Origin: Methylobacterium thuringiense
Lineage (GTDB): Bacteria; Pseudomonadota; Alphaproteobacteria; Rhizobiales; Beijerinckiaceae
Length of the DNA: 64,000 bases
Assembly: GCF_022179645.1 (NCBI RefSeq)
Contig: NZ_BPRA01000004.1
Location: 60,055 to 124,054 of the forward strand
Direction of reading: 5' to 3'
The number at the start of each line of letters is the position of its first letter. The stretch's first letter is position 1. Below are positions 17,265-24,932 of this stretch, one piece after another. The notes under the pieces were generated by a model, which made no database searches, had not been told where the DNA came from, and worked only from the letters and a program-made list of their open reading frames with translations. The position numbers and the translations under genes are program-made.

Positions 17265-17840
17265 ATGCAGGCTCTCTCCCCCTCAGCCCAGAAGCGCCAG
17301 AAGGCCACCGAGGCGCTCCACCGGCGCCCGGAGCAGCGCCCGGTCTACGCGCAGCGCCGGATTGTGCCGCAGGTCGAGCTCCGCTTCCCGCTGCCGCCGA
17401 CGACGAACGCCCTGTTCGCCTTCGTGTCCGGCCGTCGCATCAAGACTCCGAAGTACCGGGCTTGGCGCCAGGACGCCGTCCTGCGGATCAGCATCGCCAA
17501 CCCGCGGCCCGGCCGGATCGCAGGCCTTTGCGACGTCGAGATCTTCATGCCGCCCTTCAAGGGCGACACCGACAACCGCATCAAGCCCTGCCTCGATGCG
17601 GCGGTCGAGGCCGGCATCATTGCCGACGACAGCCAGAGCTTCGTCCGCAACGTCAAAGCCTTCCCCGGCACCGAGGCCGTGCAGATCCGCATGGTCCTGA
17701 CCGCCCTCCCGGTCGAGGACGGCGACGCGGCTGAGATCGTGCTCCGCACCAAGGCTGGTCAGGCGCCCGCCTACATCGCCGCACAGCTCAGCCTGACCGT
17801 CGGACAGGTCGAGACCATGATTGCGGGGCTGCGTCGATGA
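17265..17840 (+). CDS. RusA-type Holliday junction resolvase
   Basis: 191 residues starting just after the GapR-like stop. Residues ~35-150 form a RusA domain: LRFPLPPTTNALF, the acidic/basic core FKGDTDNRIKPCLDAAVEAG and IADDSQSF contain the catalytic Asp and Lys residues. The last ~40 residues (APAYIAAQLSLTVGQVETM) add an HTH-like tail not present in RusA. Resolves branched recombination or replication intermediates before packaging. Confidence 0.88.
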   Translation: MQALSPSAQKRQKATEALHRRPEQRPVYAQRRIVPQVELRFPLPPTTNALFAFVSGRRIKTPKYRAWRQDAVLRISIANPRPGRIAGLCDVEIFMPPFKGDTDNRIKPCLDAAVEAGIIADDSQSFVRNVKAFPGTEAVQIRMVLTALPVEDGDAAEIVLRTKAGQAPAYIAAQLSLTVGQVETMIAGLRR

Positions 17841-18049
17841 TGGCCGCCGCACGAATCCCCGCCGACACCGATCCCGCCCTTGAGCAGGAGATCGCCGATC
17901 TCTGGGCCGACGGCTTCGACTCCATCGACATCACCGTCGCCCTGACCATGGGCGGCGAGATCCTGAGCGAAGCCGACGTCTGCCGCGTCCTGGCCAAGCA
18001 GCAGGCCCTGCGTCTGGACCCAAAGGCGGGAGGTCGAGCCGATGCCTGA
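17837..18049 (+). CDS. Hypothetical small phage protein
   Basis: 70 residues, ATGA-coupled to the RusA gene. It contains EIADLWADGFDSIDITVALT, resembling the start of an HTH, like the tail of the preceding protein. No family is recognised. Confidence 0.55.
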   Translation: MMAAARIPADTDPALEQEIADLWADGFDSIDITVALTMGGEILSEADVCRVLAKQQALRLDPKAGGRADA

Positions 18050-18242
18050 CCGATTCCTCGTGGGGAATGGCCTGTGGTGCTCGTGCTGCTTCCCGGACGG
18101 ACCGCCGCGCATTGCGAACTGGAAGAGGCGCGTCCGAGCCGGCTGCAACGAGTGCGCTGTCGCCGGCCGCATCGGCTTTACCGCTGAAGAGATCGTCGCG
18201 GCGACCGTCGCCGGGGTACGGCAATGGAGGGCGCGCGCTTGA
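18042..18242 (+). CDS. Hypothetical Cys-containing phage protein
   Basis: 66 residues; CSCC near residue 13 and CNEC near residue 36 suggest a zinc knuckle. It overlaps both flanking genes. The function is unknown. Confidence 0.5.
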   Translation: MPDRFLVGNGLWCSCCFPDGPPRIANWKRRVRAGCNECAVAGRIGFTAEEIVAATVAGVRQWRARA

Positions 18243-18841
18243 GCAGCCTTTCAGGCTACCCGCAGCGACACTACCGCGTCGTCCTCATCGATCCGCCGAC
18301 GAAGTTTGTCGCTGGCACGAAGAGCCGCCCGCAGCACTATCCGCGCATGACGTGGCCCGAGATCCTGGCCCTGCCGGTGCGCGACCTGCTGCACCCCGAC
18401 GGCGCCCGCGTCTTCATCTGGATGTCAGCCCCGCACATGTGCCGGGTCGACGAGATCTGTAGGGCGTACCGGCTGCGCTACTCGTCGTGCTTCCCCTGGG
18501 TCAAGCTGTGGTCGTCGGGTGAGCCGCTGTTCTTCTGCCGGTCGTCGATCGCCCGCGGCACGGGCCTCGAGGTCGCCGGCAACGCCGAATACGTCATCAT
18601 CCTCAAATCCGGCACGCCGCACAGCATCAAGGGCAGGCCGTTTCCGGGTGTGATGATCGAGCCTCGGCGCGAGCACAGTCGGAAGCCGCCGAATCTGCAC
18701 GCCGAGATCGAGGCCCGCATCCCCGGCCCGCGCCTCGAGATGTTCGCGCGCGAGAAACGCCCCGGCTGGGACGCCTTCGGCAACGAGGTCGGCAAGTTCG
18801 ACGCTCCAGTCGAATTCCGCACCCTCCAGGCTGCGGAGTAG
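18224..18841 (+). CDS. MT-A70-type adenine-N6 DNA methyltransferase
   Basis: 205 residues. The MT-A70 family active site appears as YRVVLIDPPTKF (DPPT in place of the usual DPPW), and the SAM-binding/fold elements as FIWMSAPHMCRVDEI and VIILKSGTPHSIKG. The C-terminal REHSRKPPNLHAEIEARIPG with EMFAREKRPGWDAFGNEV is characteristic. It probably methylates adenine in phage DNA, for anti-restriction or for control by methylation-sensing regulators such as GcrA. A TTG at 18239 is an alternative start. Confidence 0.85.
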   Translation: MEGARLSSLSGYPQRHYRVVLIDPPTKFVAGTKSRPQHYPRMTWPEILALPVRDLLHPDGARVFIWMSAPHMCRVDEICRAYRLRYSSCFPWVKLWSSGEPLFFCRSSIARGTGLEVAGNAEYVIILKSGTPHSIKGRPFPGVMIEPRREHSRKPPNLHAEIEARIPGPRLEMFAREKRPGWDAFGNEVGKFDAPVEFRTLQAAE

Positions 18842-18848
18842 CCCAGCC

Positions 18849-19781
18849 ATGAAGGGCGAATTCTACAAGATGGACTTCCGCGCCTGGAACCTGGGTACTG
18901 TCGAACTCACCCTGGAGCAGGAGGCGGCCTACCTGCGCCTCTGCCACGCGATGTACGACGCCGGCGGCCCGGTCCCGAACTCGACCCGCTTCCTGCAGAG
19001 CATCTTCCGCTGCGGAAACACGAAGGCAGTGACGCTGGTCAATCAGCTTATCGGCCTGGGCAAGATCGCGGTCACATCCGGCGGAGCGCTGGTCAACCGA
19101 AGGGTGACCGAAGAGCTAGCGGATCGCGAGCGAGTATCGAGCGCTCGTCGAGCGGCAGGCGAGCGAGGCGGGACCGCTAGCGGAGCGAGCCGCGCTAAGC
19201 CATTGCTGGATAACGATCGGGGCGAAGCAATTGCTTCAACGCCGCGAAGCAGAGAAGAGAAGATTAGAGAAGAGGTAGAACACTCAGGGGGTAAACCCCT
19301 TCGTGCCGCGAGCCGCAAAGGCAGCAAGCCTCGGACGACTATCAGCGAAGACACGCAGCCGAGCGACCGGCAGCTTGCAGATGCGGAGTCCGCAGGGCTC
19401 GACGGTGCGGAGATCCGTGCTCAGTGGCAGCGGTTCCGTGACTACCACCTCAAGCTCGACAGCGCCTTCGCAGACTGGCCGGCGGCTTGGCGCACCTGGC
19501 TGAACAGCCCGATCCGGGAGCGCGAGCGCCAGCAGGCCCGCGCTTCCCCTGGCGGACCGCCGCAATCGCCCCAGCAACGCGCCCTCGACCGCGCCCGGCA
19601 AGCGCACCTCGAGCTTTCGGAGGACAGGCATGACCAGGACCCTAGCGAAGCTGACGCCGAAGGGCACTTTGGCGCCAGCAGACCCCAGAACGGACACGCT
19701 CGTTCGGACCTTCACGAACCGCCTGGAGGACGGCTCCGACTGGCGCCGCCGCGCCTTGGCTTCCCGCCTCGCCCCCACTGA
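18849..19781 (+). CDS. DUF1376 replication protein
   Basis: 310 residues. Residues 1-90 (GEFYKMDFRAWNLGTVELTL, EQEAAYLRLCHAMYDAGGPV) are a clear DUF1376 winged-helix domain, found in phage replication initiators or helicase-loader partners. A variable basic linker leads to a second helical part (GAEIRAQWQRFRDYHLKLDS, DWPAAWRTWLNSP) typical of these proteins. The last 50 codons overlap the next gene in another frame. Confidence 0.8.
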   Translation: MKGEFYKMDFRAWNLGTVELTLEQEAAYLRLCHAMYDAGGPVPNSTRFLQSIFRCGNTKAVTLVNQLIGLGKIAVTSGGALVNRRVTEELADRERVSSARRAAGERGGTASGASRAKPLLDNDRGEAIASTPRSREEKIREEVEHSGGKPLRAASRKGSKPRTTISEDTQPSDRQLADAESAGLDGAEIRAQWQRFRDYHLKLDSAFADWPAAWRTWLNSPIRERERQQARASPGGPPQSPQQRALDRARQAHLELSEDRHDQDPSEADAEGHFGASRPQNGHARSDLHEPPGGRLRLAPPRLGFPPRPH

Positions 19782-20358
19782 CGAAGAGCGCGACGTGCTG
19801 CAGGCGCGCGTCGAGGACATCGACCGGTGGCTGAGCCCATCACGCGACGCGGCCATCGTCCGTGCGGTGGAGCTGATGCGCGGCAACCTCGTCATCGCCA
19901 ACAACGCCGGTGACGACGCGATCAAGGGGTACATCTCCATCCTGCGGCCCTTCCCCGAGCCGGTCGTCGAGCGGGTGTGCCAGCGGTTCATGGATGGCCG
20001 CCTCGGCAACCGGACCTACGCGCCGATGCCGGCCGAGGTGGCGCACGAGTGCCGGCTGGTAATCGCCGACACCCTGGCCGAGCGCGGCCGCATCGCCCTC
20101 ATCCTCGACGCCGAGGTCTACGCGAGCCCGACAGAAGCGGACCAAGCCAAGATCGCGGCGCGGCACGCCGAGTTCGTGGCCGAGACTACGGCGCGCGCAC
20201 GGATGCCGGCCAAGGCTGCACCGGAACCGCCGAAGCCCACCATCAGCCCGGCCGCCGTGTCCGACCTCGCCTCGCGCCAGGCGCGCCGGGAGATCCGCGA
20301 GGCCGAGGAAGCGACCACAGACGTCGACGCCCAGCAGGATTCGGAGGCCGCCGCCTGA
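19630..20358 (+). CDS. Hypothetical replication-region protein
   Basis: 242 residues with a good GGAGG site. The central part (SILRPFPEPVVERVCQRFMD, NRTYAPMPAEVAHECRLVIA) resembles phage proteins encoded after replication initiators, possibly helicase-loading factors. The C-terminal third is Ala/Pro/Glu-rich. The functional inference rests on position. Confidence 0.65.
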   Translation: MTRTLAKLTPKGTLAPADPRTDTLVRTFTNRLEDGSDWRRRALASRLAPTDEERDVLQARVEDIDRWLSPSRDAAIVRAVELMRGNLVIANNAGDDAIKGYISILRPFPEPVVERVCQRFMDGRLGNRTYAPMPAEVAHECRLVIADTLAERGRIALILDAEVYASPTEADQAKIAARHAEFVAETTARARMPAKAAPEPPKPTISPAAVSDLASRQARREIREAEEATTDVDAQQDSEAAA

Positions 20359-21284
20359 TGCCCGCAACAACCCTCGCCACCAAGGCCGCGCCCATGCACG
20401 ACCACGCCGCGATCTCCGAAGCCGAAACCGCGCCGCCACGCGCCGCGGCCCAGCCCGACATTTGGTCAGCCGGCGCCACCGATCGCCTCCAGAAGCTCTG
20501 GGCCTCCGGCTCTACCGGTGGAGAAATCGCCGGTGCCCTGAGCGAGACCGCAGGCCAGCGCGTCACCCGAAGCGCCGTCATGTCGAAGATCAATCGCCTC
20601 GGGCTGGTCGGACTCGGCGGCGTACAGGTCGCGAAGCCCGCAGACGTCGCGGTCGAGGGCAGGGGCGTCTGGCGTGATCCTGCGATCGTCAGCCGGTTGC
20701 GCGCGCTCTGGACCACCGAAGGCCAGACGGCCGAGGCTATCGCCACGACGCTGAGCCAGCAGACCGGCCAGGCCATCACGCGGCGCGCCATCCTGCGCAA
20801 GCTGGCGAGGATGGGCCTGTCGGGTCAAGGCGGCGGCACCAGGGCTCCGACTGTACCGAAGGCCACGCTGGCCGCTCGGACGCCGGTGTCGGCTCCCGTC
20901 GAAGCCCTGCCGTTCCGCGCGCCGCCGAACGTTACGCCGCCGCCCGCGCCCACCTCGACCGACCCGCGCTCCGGCCGCTGGACGCTCGCCGATATGCGCT
21001 CGACCGGCCAGTGCAAGTGGCCCTGCGCCGAGGAAGGCGGTCGGCACCTGTTCTGCGGCGAGCCGGCGCCGATCGGGCCGGGGAATCCGCATGGGTCGTG
21101 GTGCCCGGCGCATCGGGCGCGGGTGTTCACCGTCCCGCCCCCACCGGCCGGCCCTTCATTATGCGAGGGCCGAGACGCCCTCAATGAAGCCGGCGATGGG
21201 GCCACAGCCTGGCAGCACCAGCCCCATCGCCTTCGGACCACCCCAGCAATCCGGAGACAGCGAGATGACCGACACCACGACTAG
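20358..21284 (+). CDS. GcrA-family regulator with two tandem HTH domains
   Basis: 308 residues (TGATG start). First GcrA-type HTH at ~34-85 (ATDRLQKLWASGSTGGEIAG, SAVMSKINRLGLVG). Second at ~110-160 (IVSRLRALWTTEGQTAEAIA, RAILRKLARMGLSG). Near ~210-265, a C-terminal domain with CKWPCAEEGGRHLFCG and WCPAHRARVF matches GcrA's sigma-70-interacting, zinc-type region. Cellular GcrA has only one HTH. The terminal ~40 residues are encoded by DNA that also forms a leader hairpin for the next gene. Confidence 0.85.
   Translation: MPATTLATKAAPMHDHAAISEAETAPPRAAAQPDIWSAGATDRLQKLWASGSTGGEIAGALSETAGQRVTRSAVMSKINRLGLVGLGGVQVAKPADVAVEGRGVWRDPAIVSRLRALWTTEGQTAEAIATTLSQQTGQAITRRAILRKLARMGLSGQGGGTRAPTVPKATLAARTPVSAPVEALPFRAPPNVTPPPAPTSTDPRSGRWTLADMRSTGQCKWPCAEEGGRHLFCGEPAPIGPGNPHGSWCPAHRARVFTVPPPPAGPSLCEGRDALNEAGDGATAWQHQPHRLRTTPAIRRQRDDRHHD
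21154..21231 (+). ncRNA. Structured leader upstream of the antirepressor (C4-like candidate)
   Basis: Hairpin 1: CTTCATT/AATGAAG outer stem, an ATGC bulge, GAGGGC/GCCCTC inner stem with loop CGAGAC (21154-21189). After CC, hairpin 2: GGCGATGGGGC and GCCCCATCGCC, 11 perfect pairs with an 18-base loop (21192-21231). The same arrangement, including the CC and nearly the same 11-bp stem, occurs before the Rha-type gene near 63.1 kb. Confidence 0.6.
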
Positions 21285-22014
21285 CCGCTTCCCCGTTATC
21301 CGCGAAGGCGTCATCGGCGCCGACCGGATCCAGACCGTCGATGCGCGCGAGCTTCATCGAACCCTGGAGGTCGGCCGCGACTTCGCAACATGGATCAAGG
21401 ACCGCATCGCGCGCTTCGACTTCACGCCACACGTCGACTTTGTGACCATTGAGGCCGCTCCCCAAAACGGGGGAGCGGGAAATCGAGGCGCTCGGACCGA
21501 GTACGCCCTGTCGATCGAGATGGCGAAGGAGATCGCCATGGTCGAGAACAACGAGATCGGCCGGGCGACGCGTCGGTACTTCCTCGCGTGCGAGCGGCGC
21601 GCCAAGGCTGTTGCGCCGGCGGTCCCGACGAACTTTGTCGAGGCCCTACGCCTCGCGGCGGATCAGGCTGCGCAGCTCGAGGCGCAGGCCGGCACCATCG
21701 CTGCCCAGGCGCCCAAGGTCGACGCCTACGCCCGCATCGCCGAGGCTGACGGTTCGCTCTGCATCACGGACGCCGCGAAGAACCTGCAGATCCAGCCGAA
21801 GCTACTGTTCTCGTTCCTCCGGTCGAACGCCTGGATCTACCAGCGTACCGGCTGCACCGATTACCTCGGCTACCAGAACCGAGTGCAGACCGGCCTCCTC
21901 GAGCACAAGGTCAAGGTCATCACCCGCGGCGACAGCACCGAGCGCACCTGCACCCAGGTCCGCATTACGCCGAAGGGCCTCGCGCGCCTCGCCGAGGAGT
22001 TCGCCCTCGCATGA
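21265..22014 (+). CDS. Phage antirepressor (AntA/AntB plus KilAC domains)
   Basis: 249 residues. The N-terminal AntA/AntB domain (TVDARELHRTLEVGRDFATW, YALSIEMAKEIAMVENNEIG) is joined through a short coiled segment to a KilAC domain (SLCITDAAKNLQIQPKLLFS, ITRGDSTERTCTQVRITPKG). Antirepressors bind and disable phage repressors, promoting induction. A GGAGA site precedes the ATG. The structured leader lies 33 bases upstream. Confidence 0.9.
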   Translation: MTDTTTSRFPVIREGVIGADRIQTVDARELHRTLEVGRDFATWIKDRIARFDFTPHVDFVTIEAAPQNGGAGNRGARTEYALSIEMAKEIAMVENNEIGRATRRYFLACERRAKAVAPAVPTNFVEALRLAADQAAQLEAQAGTIAAQAPKVDAYARIAEADGSLCITDAAKNLQIQPKLLFSFLRSNAWIYQRTGCTDYLGYQNRVQTGLLEHKVKVITRGDSTERTCTQVRITPKGLARLAEEFALA

Positions 22015-22736
22015 GCCAGCGTCACTTCGCCGAAGTCACCGTCCGTGACGAGGGACAGGTCGCCCAGCGCTACCGCTTGACTTGCGGATCCTGCGGCTGC
22101 GGCGAAGCCCTTGGGCGAATGAACTTCGGTTCGGGTATTGCCCAAGAACAGGTCCCGAAAAAGTTCGAGGACAAAGGTTGGCGGGTCGGGAAGCGACATG
22201 ATGGTCGAGACGACCTTTGTCCCGCCTGCCTGAATCGAGAGCAGGAGGCGCGCCGAAATAAGATACACGCCGTTACAACAAAGGAGGCCGATGTGAATAA
22301 AGCCAGTACAGCAAGCGGGCGAATCGGCGAAGCTAAAACCGAGCGTGGCTCTTGGCCCGATGCTCTAAAGTCATCGACGCATACAGCTGATGCACCTCGG
22401 GAAATGACGCGAGAGCATCGCCGGCTTATATTTCTTAAACTTGAAGAGGTCTACCTCGACGAACGATTGGGTTACTCTGCTGGCTGGACGGATGAGCGAG
22501 TAGCTGCTGACCTTGGCATTCCGCGAGCCTGGGTCTCAACAATCAGGGATGAGAACTTCGGACCCAATTTCAGCGAGGAACTAAAACTCGCAATCGAGGC
22601 TGCAAAAGCTCTCACATTAGACAAAGAGGATTTTCGAAAAGAAATTGAGGCCCTTTCAGCCAAGGGCTCTGAAATTCTAAAACGCGTCGATCAAGTCGAT
22701 CGTATTGTAAAGCGCATTGAGGCGTCTATCCGGTAA
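22011..22736 (+). CDS. Zinc-finger/HTH protein, chimeric composition
   Basis: 241 residues, ATGA-coupled. Cys pairs CGSCGCG and CPACL in the first 75 residues form a probable zinc ribbon; the C-terminal half carries a helix-turn-helix-like WTDERVAADLGIPRAWVSTI and a long terminal helix. Base composition drops from GC-rich to AT-rich at about 22100, indicating a recombination junction within or near the gene. Probably a DNA-binding regulator. Confidence 0.65.
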   Translation: MSQRHFAEVTVRDEGQVAQRYRLTCGSCGCGEALGRMNFGSGIAQEQVPKKFEDKGWRVGKRHDGRDDLCPACLNREQEARRNKIHAVTTKEADVNKASTASGRIGEAKTERGSWPDALKSSTHTADAPREMTREHRRLIFLKLEEVYLDERLGYSAGWTDERVAADLGIPRAWVSTIRDENFGPNFSEELKLAIEAAKALTLDKEDFRKEIEALSAKGSEILKRVDQVDRIVKRIEASIR

Positions 22737-22958
22737 TTGACCCGACATTCGCATAGCTTGAGGACGAGAGCCTTGTTCGAATTGACGAACCGATCCGCAG
22801 AAGACGAGGCCCGGTCCTACTGCCGGAGCATTGGTGCGGACCCCGACGAGATCGTGCGCGGCTACGTGAAGAGCGGAAACTCAAAGGCTTGGACCGCGGC
22901 GCCGCGTTGGCGCTGGTATGTGGGCGTCTCTGAGGCCGCCCTTCGTCGATCAATATAG
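22737..22958 (+). CDS. Hypothetical small protein (start uncertain)
   Basis: Up to 73 residues. Only TTG codons are available near the 5' end; the one at 22773 is preceded by GAGGACGAGAG. The sequence SAEDEARSYCRSIGADPDEI, with a Trp-rich end (WTAAPRWRWYVGVSEAAL), is compact and probably real. Confidence 0.5.
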   Translation: MTRHSHSLRTRALFELTNRSAEDEARSYCRSIGADPDEIVRGYVKSGNSKAWTAAPRWRWYVGVSEAALRRSI

Positions 22959-22967
22959 GGAAACAAC

Positions 22968-23804
22968 ATGGGCGCGAAAATGTACGGCTCCCGCAGCGGC
23001 AAGGTTGCGGACAATGACAACCACAAGCCGAAGGTCGATAAGAACGGAGAGATCCCGATCCCATTTGAGGAGCGGCGAAATCCGCCTGTGATTGAGAAGG
23101 CGCCGGGGTCTGGCTGGTTCTGCCTCGTGACGGTCCCGCAGAATGAATACCGCTGCGCCGACAGTCTGTCGGACCACGGCATCGCGACCTACGTGCCGAC
23201 GAATACGCACTGGGAGAAGCGCCGCAAGGGCAAGGACCTCTACAATACCGAGCTGCAATCTCCGCTCTTCCGCGGCTACGTCTTCGCCCATCTCAGCAGC
23301 CCCGAATGGAGGGACGGCCCGTTGGGTCGCTACCCGACGCTTAAGCCGGACTGGTCTCCGGTGTTCGAGCGTGACGCCTGGGGGCAATCCGCCGTTGGCA
23401 TTCTCCGCATCCTCGGCAGCCGCGGCGTGCCGGCGCCGATGCCTCTCCGTATCCAGACTGCAGACAACAAGCCGGGAGGGCTGATCCCGCTCGCGGACGA
23501 TGAGCGGGAGGGCTGGTTCGACGATCGGAAGCGCCCGGCGCTCGTGGCGTATCACGAGAAGTGCGAGGCGGAGATTGAGCGGCTGAAGGCCATGAAGCCG
23601 ATTGCCGCCGGCGAGCGCATCTCGGTCCTCAGCGGCATCTTTGCTGGCCGCGAAACCATCGCCGTCAATGACAACGAAAAGAACAAGGTGCGCGTCATGA
23701 CCGAGGTTATGGGAGCGATGAGGCTGGTAGAGCTCGCATTGTCTGACGTTGAAAACCTCGACAGGCCCATGAGACCGGAGAATATCGCACTCAGGCGCGC
23801 TTGA
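22968..23804 (+). CDS. NusG-like transcription elongation/antitermination protein
   Basis: 278 residues. After a ~45-residue polar tail, a NusG N-terminal domain is visible (SGWFCLVTVPQNEYRCADSL, SPLFRGYVFAHL), interrupted by a ~65-residue insertion. A KOW-like end follows (AGERISVLSGIFAGRETIAV, then NKVRVMTEVMGAMRLVELAL). Specialised NusG paralogues such as RfaH and LoaP reduce termination in particular operons. Here it is the last gene before a structured non-coding stretch and the late operon, which suggests control of late transcription. Confidence 0.82.
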   Translation: MGAKMYGSRSGKVADNDNHKPKVDKNGEIPIPFEERRNPPVIEKAPGSGWFCLVTVPQNEYRCADSLSDHGIATYVPTNTHWEKRRKGKDLYNTELQSPLFRGYVFAHLSSPEWRDGPLGRYPTLKPDWSPVFERDAWGQSAVGILRILGSRGVPAPMPLRIQTADNKPGGLIPLADDEREGWFDDRKRPALVAYHEKCEAEIERLKAMKPIAAGERISVLSGIFAGRETIAVNDNEKNKVRVMTEVMGAMRLVELALSDVENLDRPMRPENIALRRA

Positions 23805-23841
23805 CGCGAAACCGTCCGGCTCTATAGTTCGCGTCACGATC

Positions 23842-23959
23842 GCATGCGCGGACACGAGGCAAAGCCTCAGACGCATGTCGGGCCTACGAGGGTGAAACCC
23901 CGCCAGAGCCAGTCATCGTTGCCTCGGATCGCTCCCTACGAGCTTGAACCGAGGCGACG
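23842..23959 (+). ncRNA. Stem-loop cluster downstream of the NusG-like gene
   Basis: Stem A: GCATGCG/CGCATGT enclosing GAGGC-AAA-GCCTC. Stem B: GGG-TGAAA-CCC (23890-23900). Stem C: CGTTGCCTCGG pairs with CCGAGGCGACG over 11 bp with one G-U (23917-23927 with 23949-23959). Three adjacent stems imply a folded RNA, possibly a cis antitermination element. Confidence 0.45.
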
Positions 23960-24185
23960 GGAGAGTTGCCCCCAAATTCCACCCCGCACCGCGTCTCGCG
24001 CCGGGGGAAGAGATCAGAGACCTGTCGTCAGTGACCGCCGCCCTGACGCGCACCGGTCGAAGGCCAGAGCGAACCTCGCGCGTCGCTCGGAACCACGGCC
24101 TGACGACTGGCGAGATGGGGTGAGCCGGAGCGTAGCGTCCGCCCCATACCAATTTTGATCACCCACCCGTAGCGTGCTGCGGGCT

Positions 24186-24224
24186 CGCGAGGCTCCGGTC
24201 TGACTGGCTGCCTCGCGCTTTATT
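24186..24224 (+). terminator. Probable intrinsic terminator
   Basis: CGCGAGGC and GCCTCGCG form an 8-bp perfect GC stem with a 16-base loop, followed by CTTTATT. The T-tract is short, so termination may be partial, which would suit control by antitermination. Confidence 0.5.
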
Positions 24225-24553
24225 CCCCCTCGCCTCTCCCGGAGAGGGGACAGAGATCGAAGGGCGGCGTGGAAGGACACGCTAACCAACGGGGATAGGG
24301 CGATCACCCGCCGATTGTGCGGACACCCCGGCAAAATGGCTGCTGATCGTTGTGTTCTTCGGTTCCACCGGACGACACGGCGGGAGGCCTGAGGAAACAA
24401 ATTGCCTTAGTCGGTTTCGAGCCCGGCCCCTTCGATACCCCTGAGACGGCGAGGGCCTTAGCGAGTTTAGCCCAGTTTACCTGCCCGGCGGATAAACTCG
24501 GCCTAACCCCTCCACCTTCCGGCGTCGGAGCCGTCTCAGAGCGAGGATGCGGG

Positions 24554-24838
24554 ATGAAGTTCCGTAAGCGTCCGCTGATCGTAGACGCTTTTCAGTGGGA
24601 CGGTCGCAGCACCGAACTGCCCGACTGGATGCCGCGAATTAGCCGTGATGTCGGCCACGAAAAGTGGCCCGGTCAGCCAGCATTAGGCCACGCTTGGCTT
24701 GACGCTGAAACCTTATGGATCGGCACTCGCATGGGTGCCAGACAAGCCCATCCCGGCGACGCAATCATCCGAGGCGTTCGAGGCGATATTTATCCATGCC
24801 CGGCACCTATCTTCGCCGATAGTTACGAGCCCGCCTAA
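24554..24838 (+). CDS. Small conserved phage protein
   Basis: 94 residues: MKFRKRPLIVDAFQWDG at the start and a C-terminal PGDAIIRGVRGDIYPCPAPI then FADSYEPA. This is the widespread small phage protein family with a beta-rich fold that starts MKxRKKPVxxEAxQW. Its role is unknown. It is the first gene of the late region. Confidence 0.75.
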   Translation: MKFRKRPLIVDAFQWDGRSTELPDWMPRISRDVGHEKWPGQPALGHAWLDAETLWIGTRMGARQAHPGDAIIRGVRGDIYPCPAPIFADSYEPA

Positions 24839-24918
24839 TGCTCTGGCGCCGTCTCCTCATCCGCCTCGGCTTCGCCCGCCCCACCGGCGATCACTCCCGC
24901 CTCCACGTGGGCTATTGA
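24838..24918 (+). CDS. Possible 26-residue peptide
   Basis: MLWRRLLIRLGFARPTGDHS then RLHVGY, with TAATG overlap with the preceding stop. Basic amphipathic start; the coupling is the only support. Confidence 0.35.
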   Translation: MLWRRLLIRLGFARPTGDHSRLHVGY

Positions 24919-24932
24919 CCAGGGCGCCCGAC

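Larger units (their letters stand above)
23805..24553 (+). other. 749-base structured non-coding stretch between early and late genes
   Basis: No gene is supported on either strand. The stretch holds a dense stem-loop cluster (23842-23959), a terminator-like hairpin (24186-24224), a small hairpin CCTCT-CCCGG-AGAGG near 24233, and a stem CGAGTTTA/TAAACTCG near 24460-24500. The late promoter probably lies here, but no confident -35/-10 pair was picked. It may be an antitermination recognition region for the adjacent NusG-like protein. Confidence 0.6.

Noticed and set aside
19301-24300. CRISPR array, diversity-generating retroelement or toxin-antitoxin pair in the accessory regions
   Set aside because: No regularly spaced direct repeats, no reverse transcriptase motif (YxDD) and no recognisable toxin-antitoxin pair were seen.
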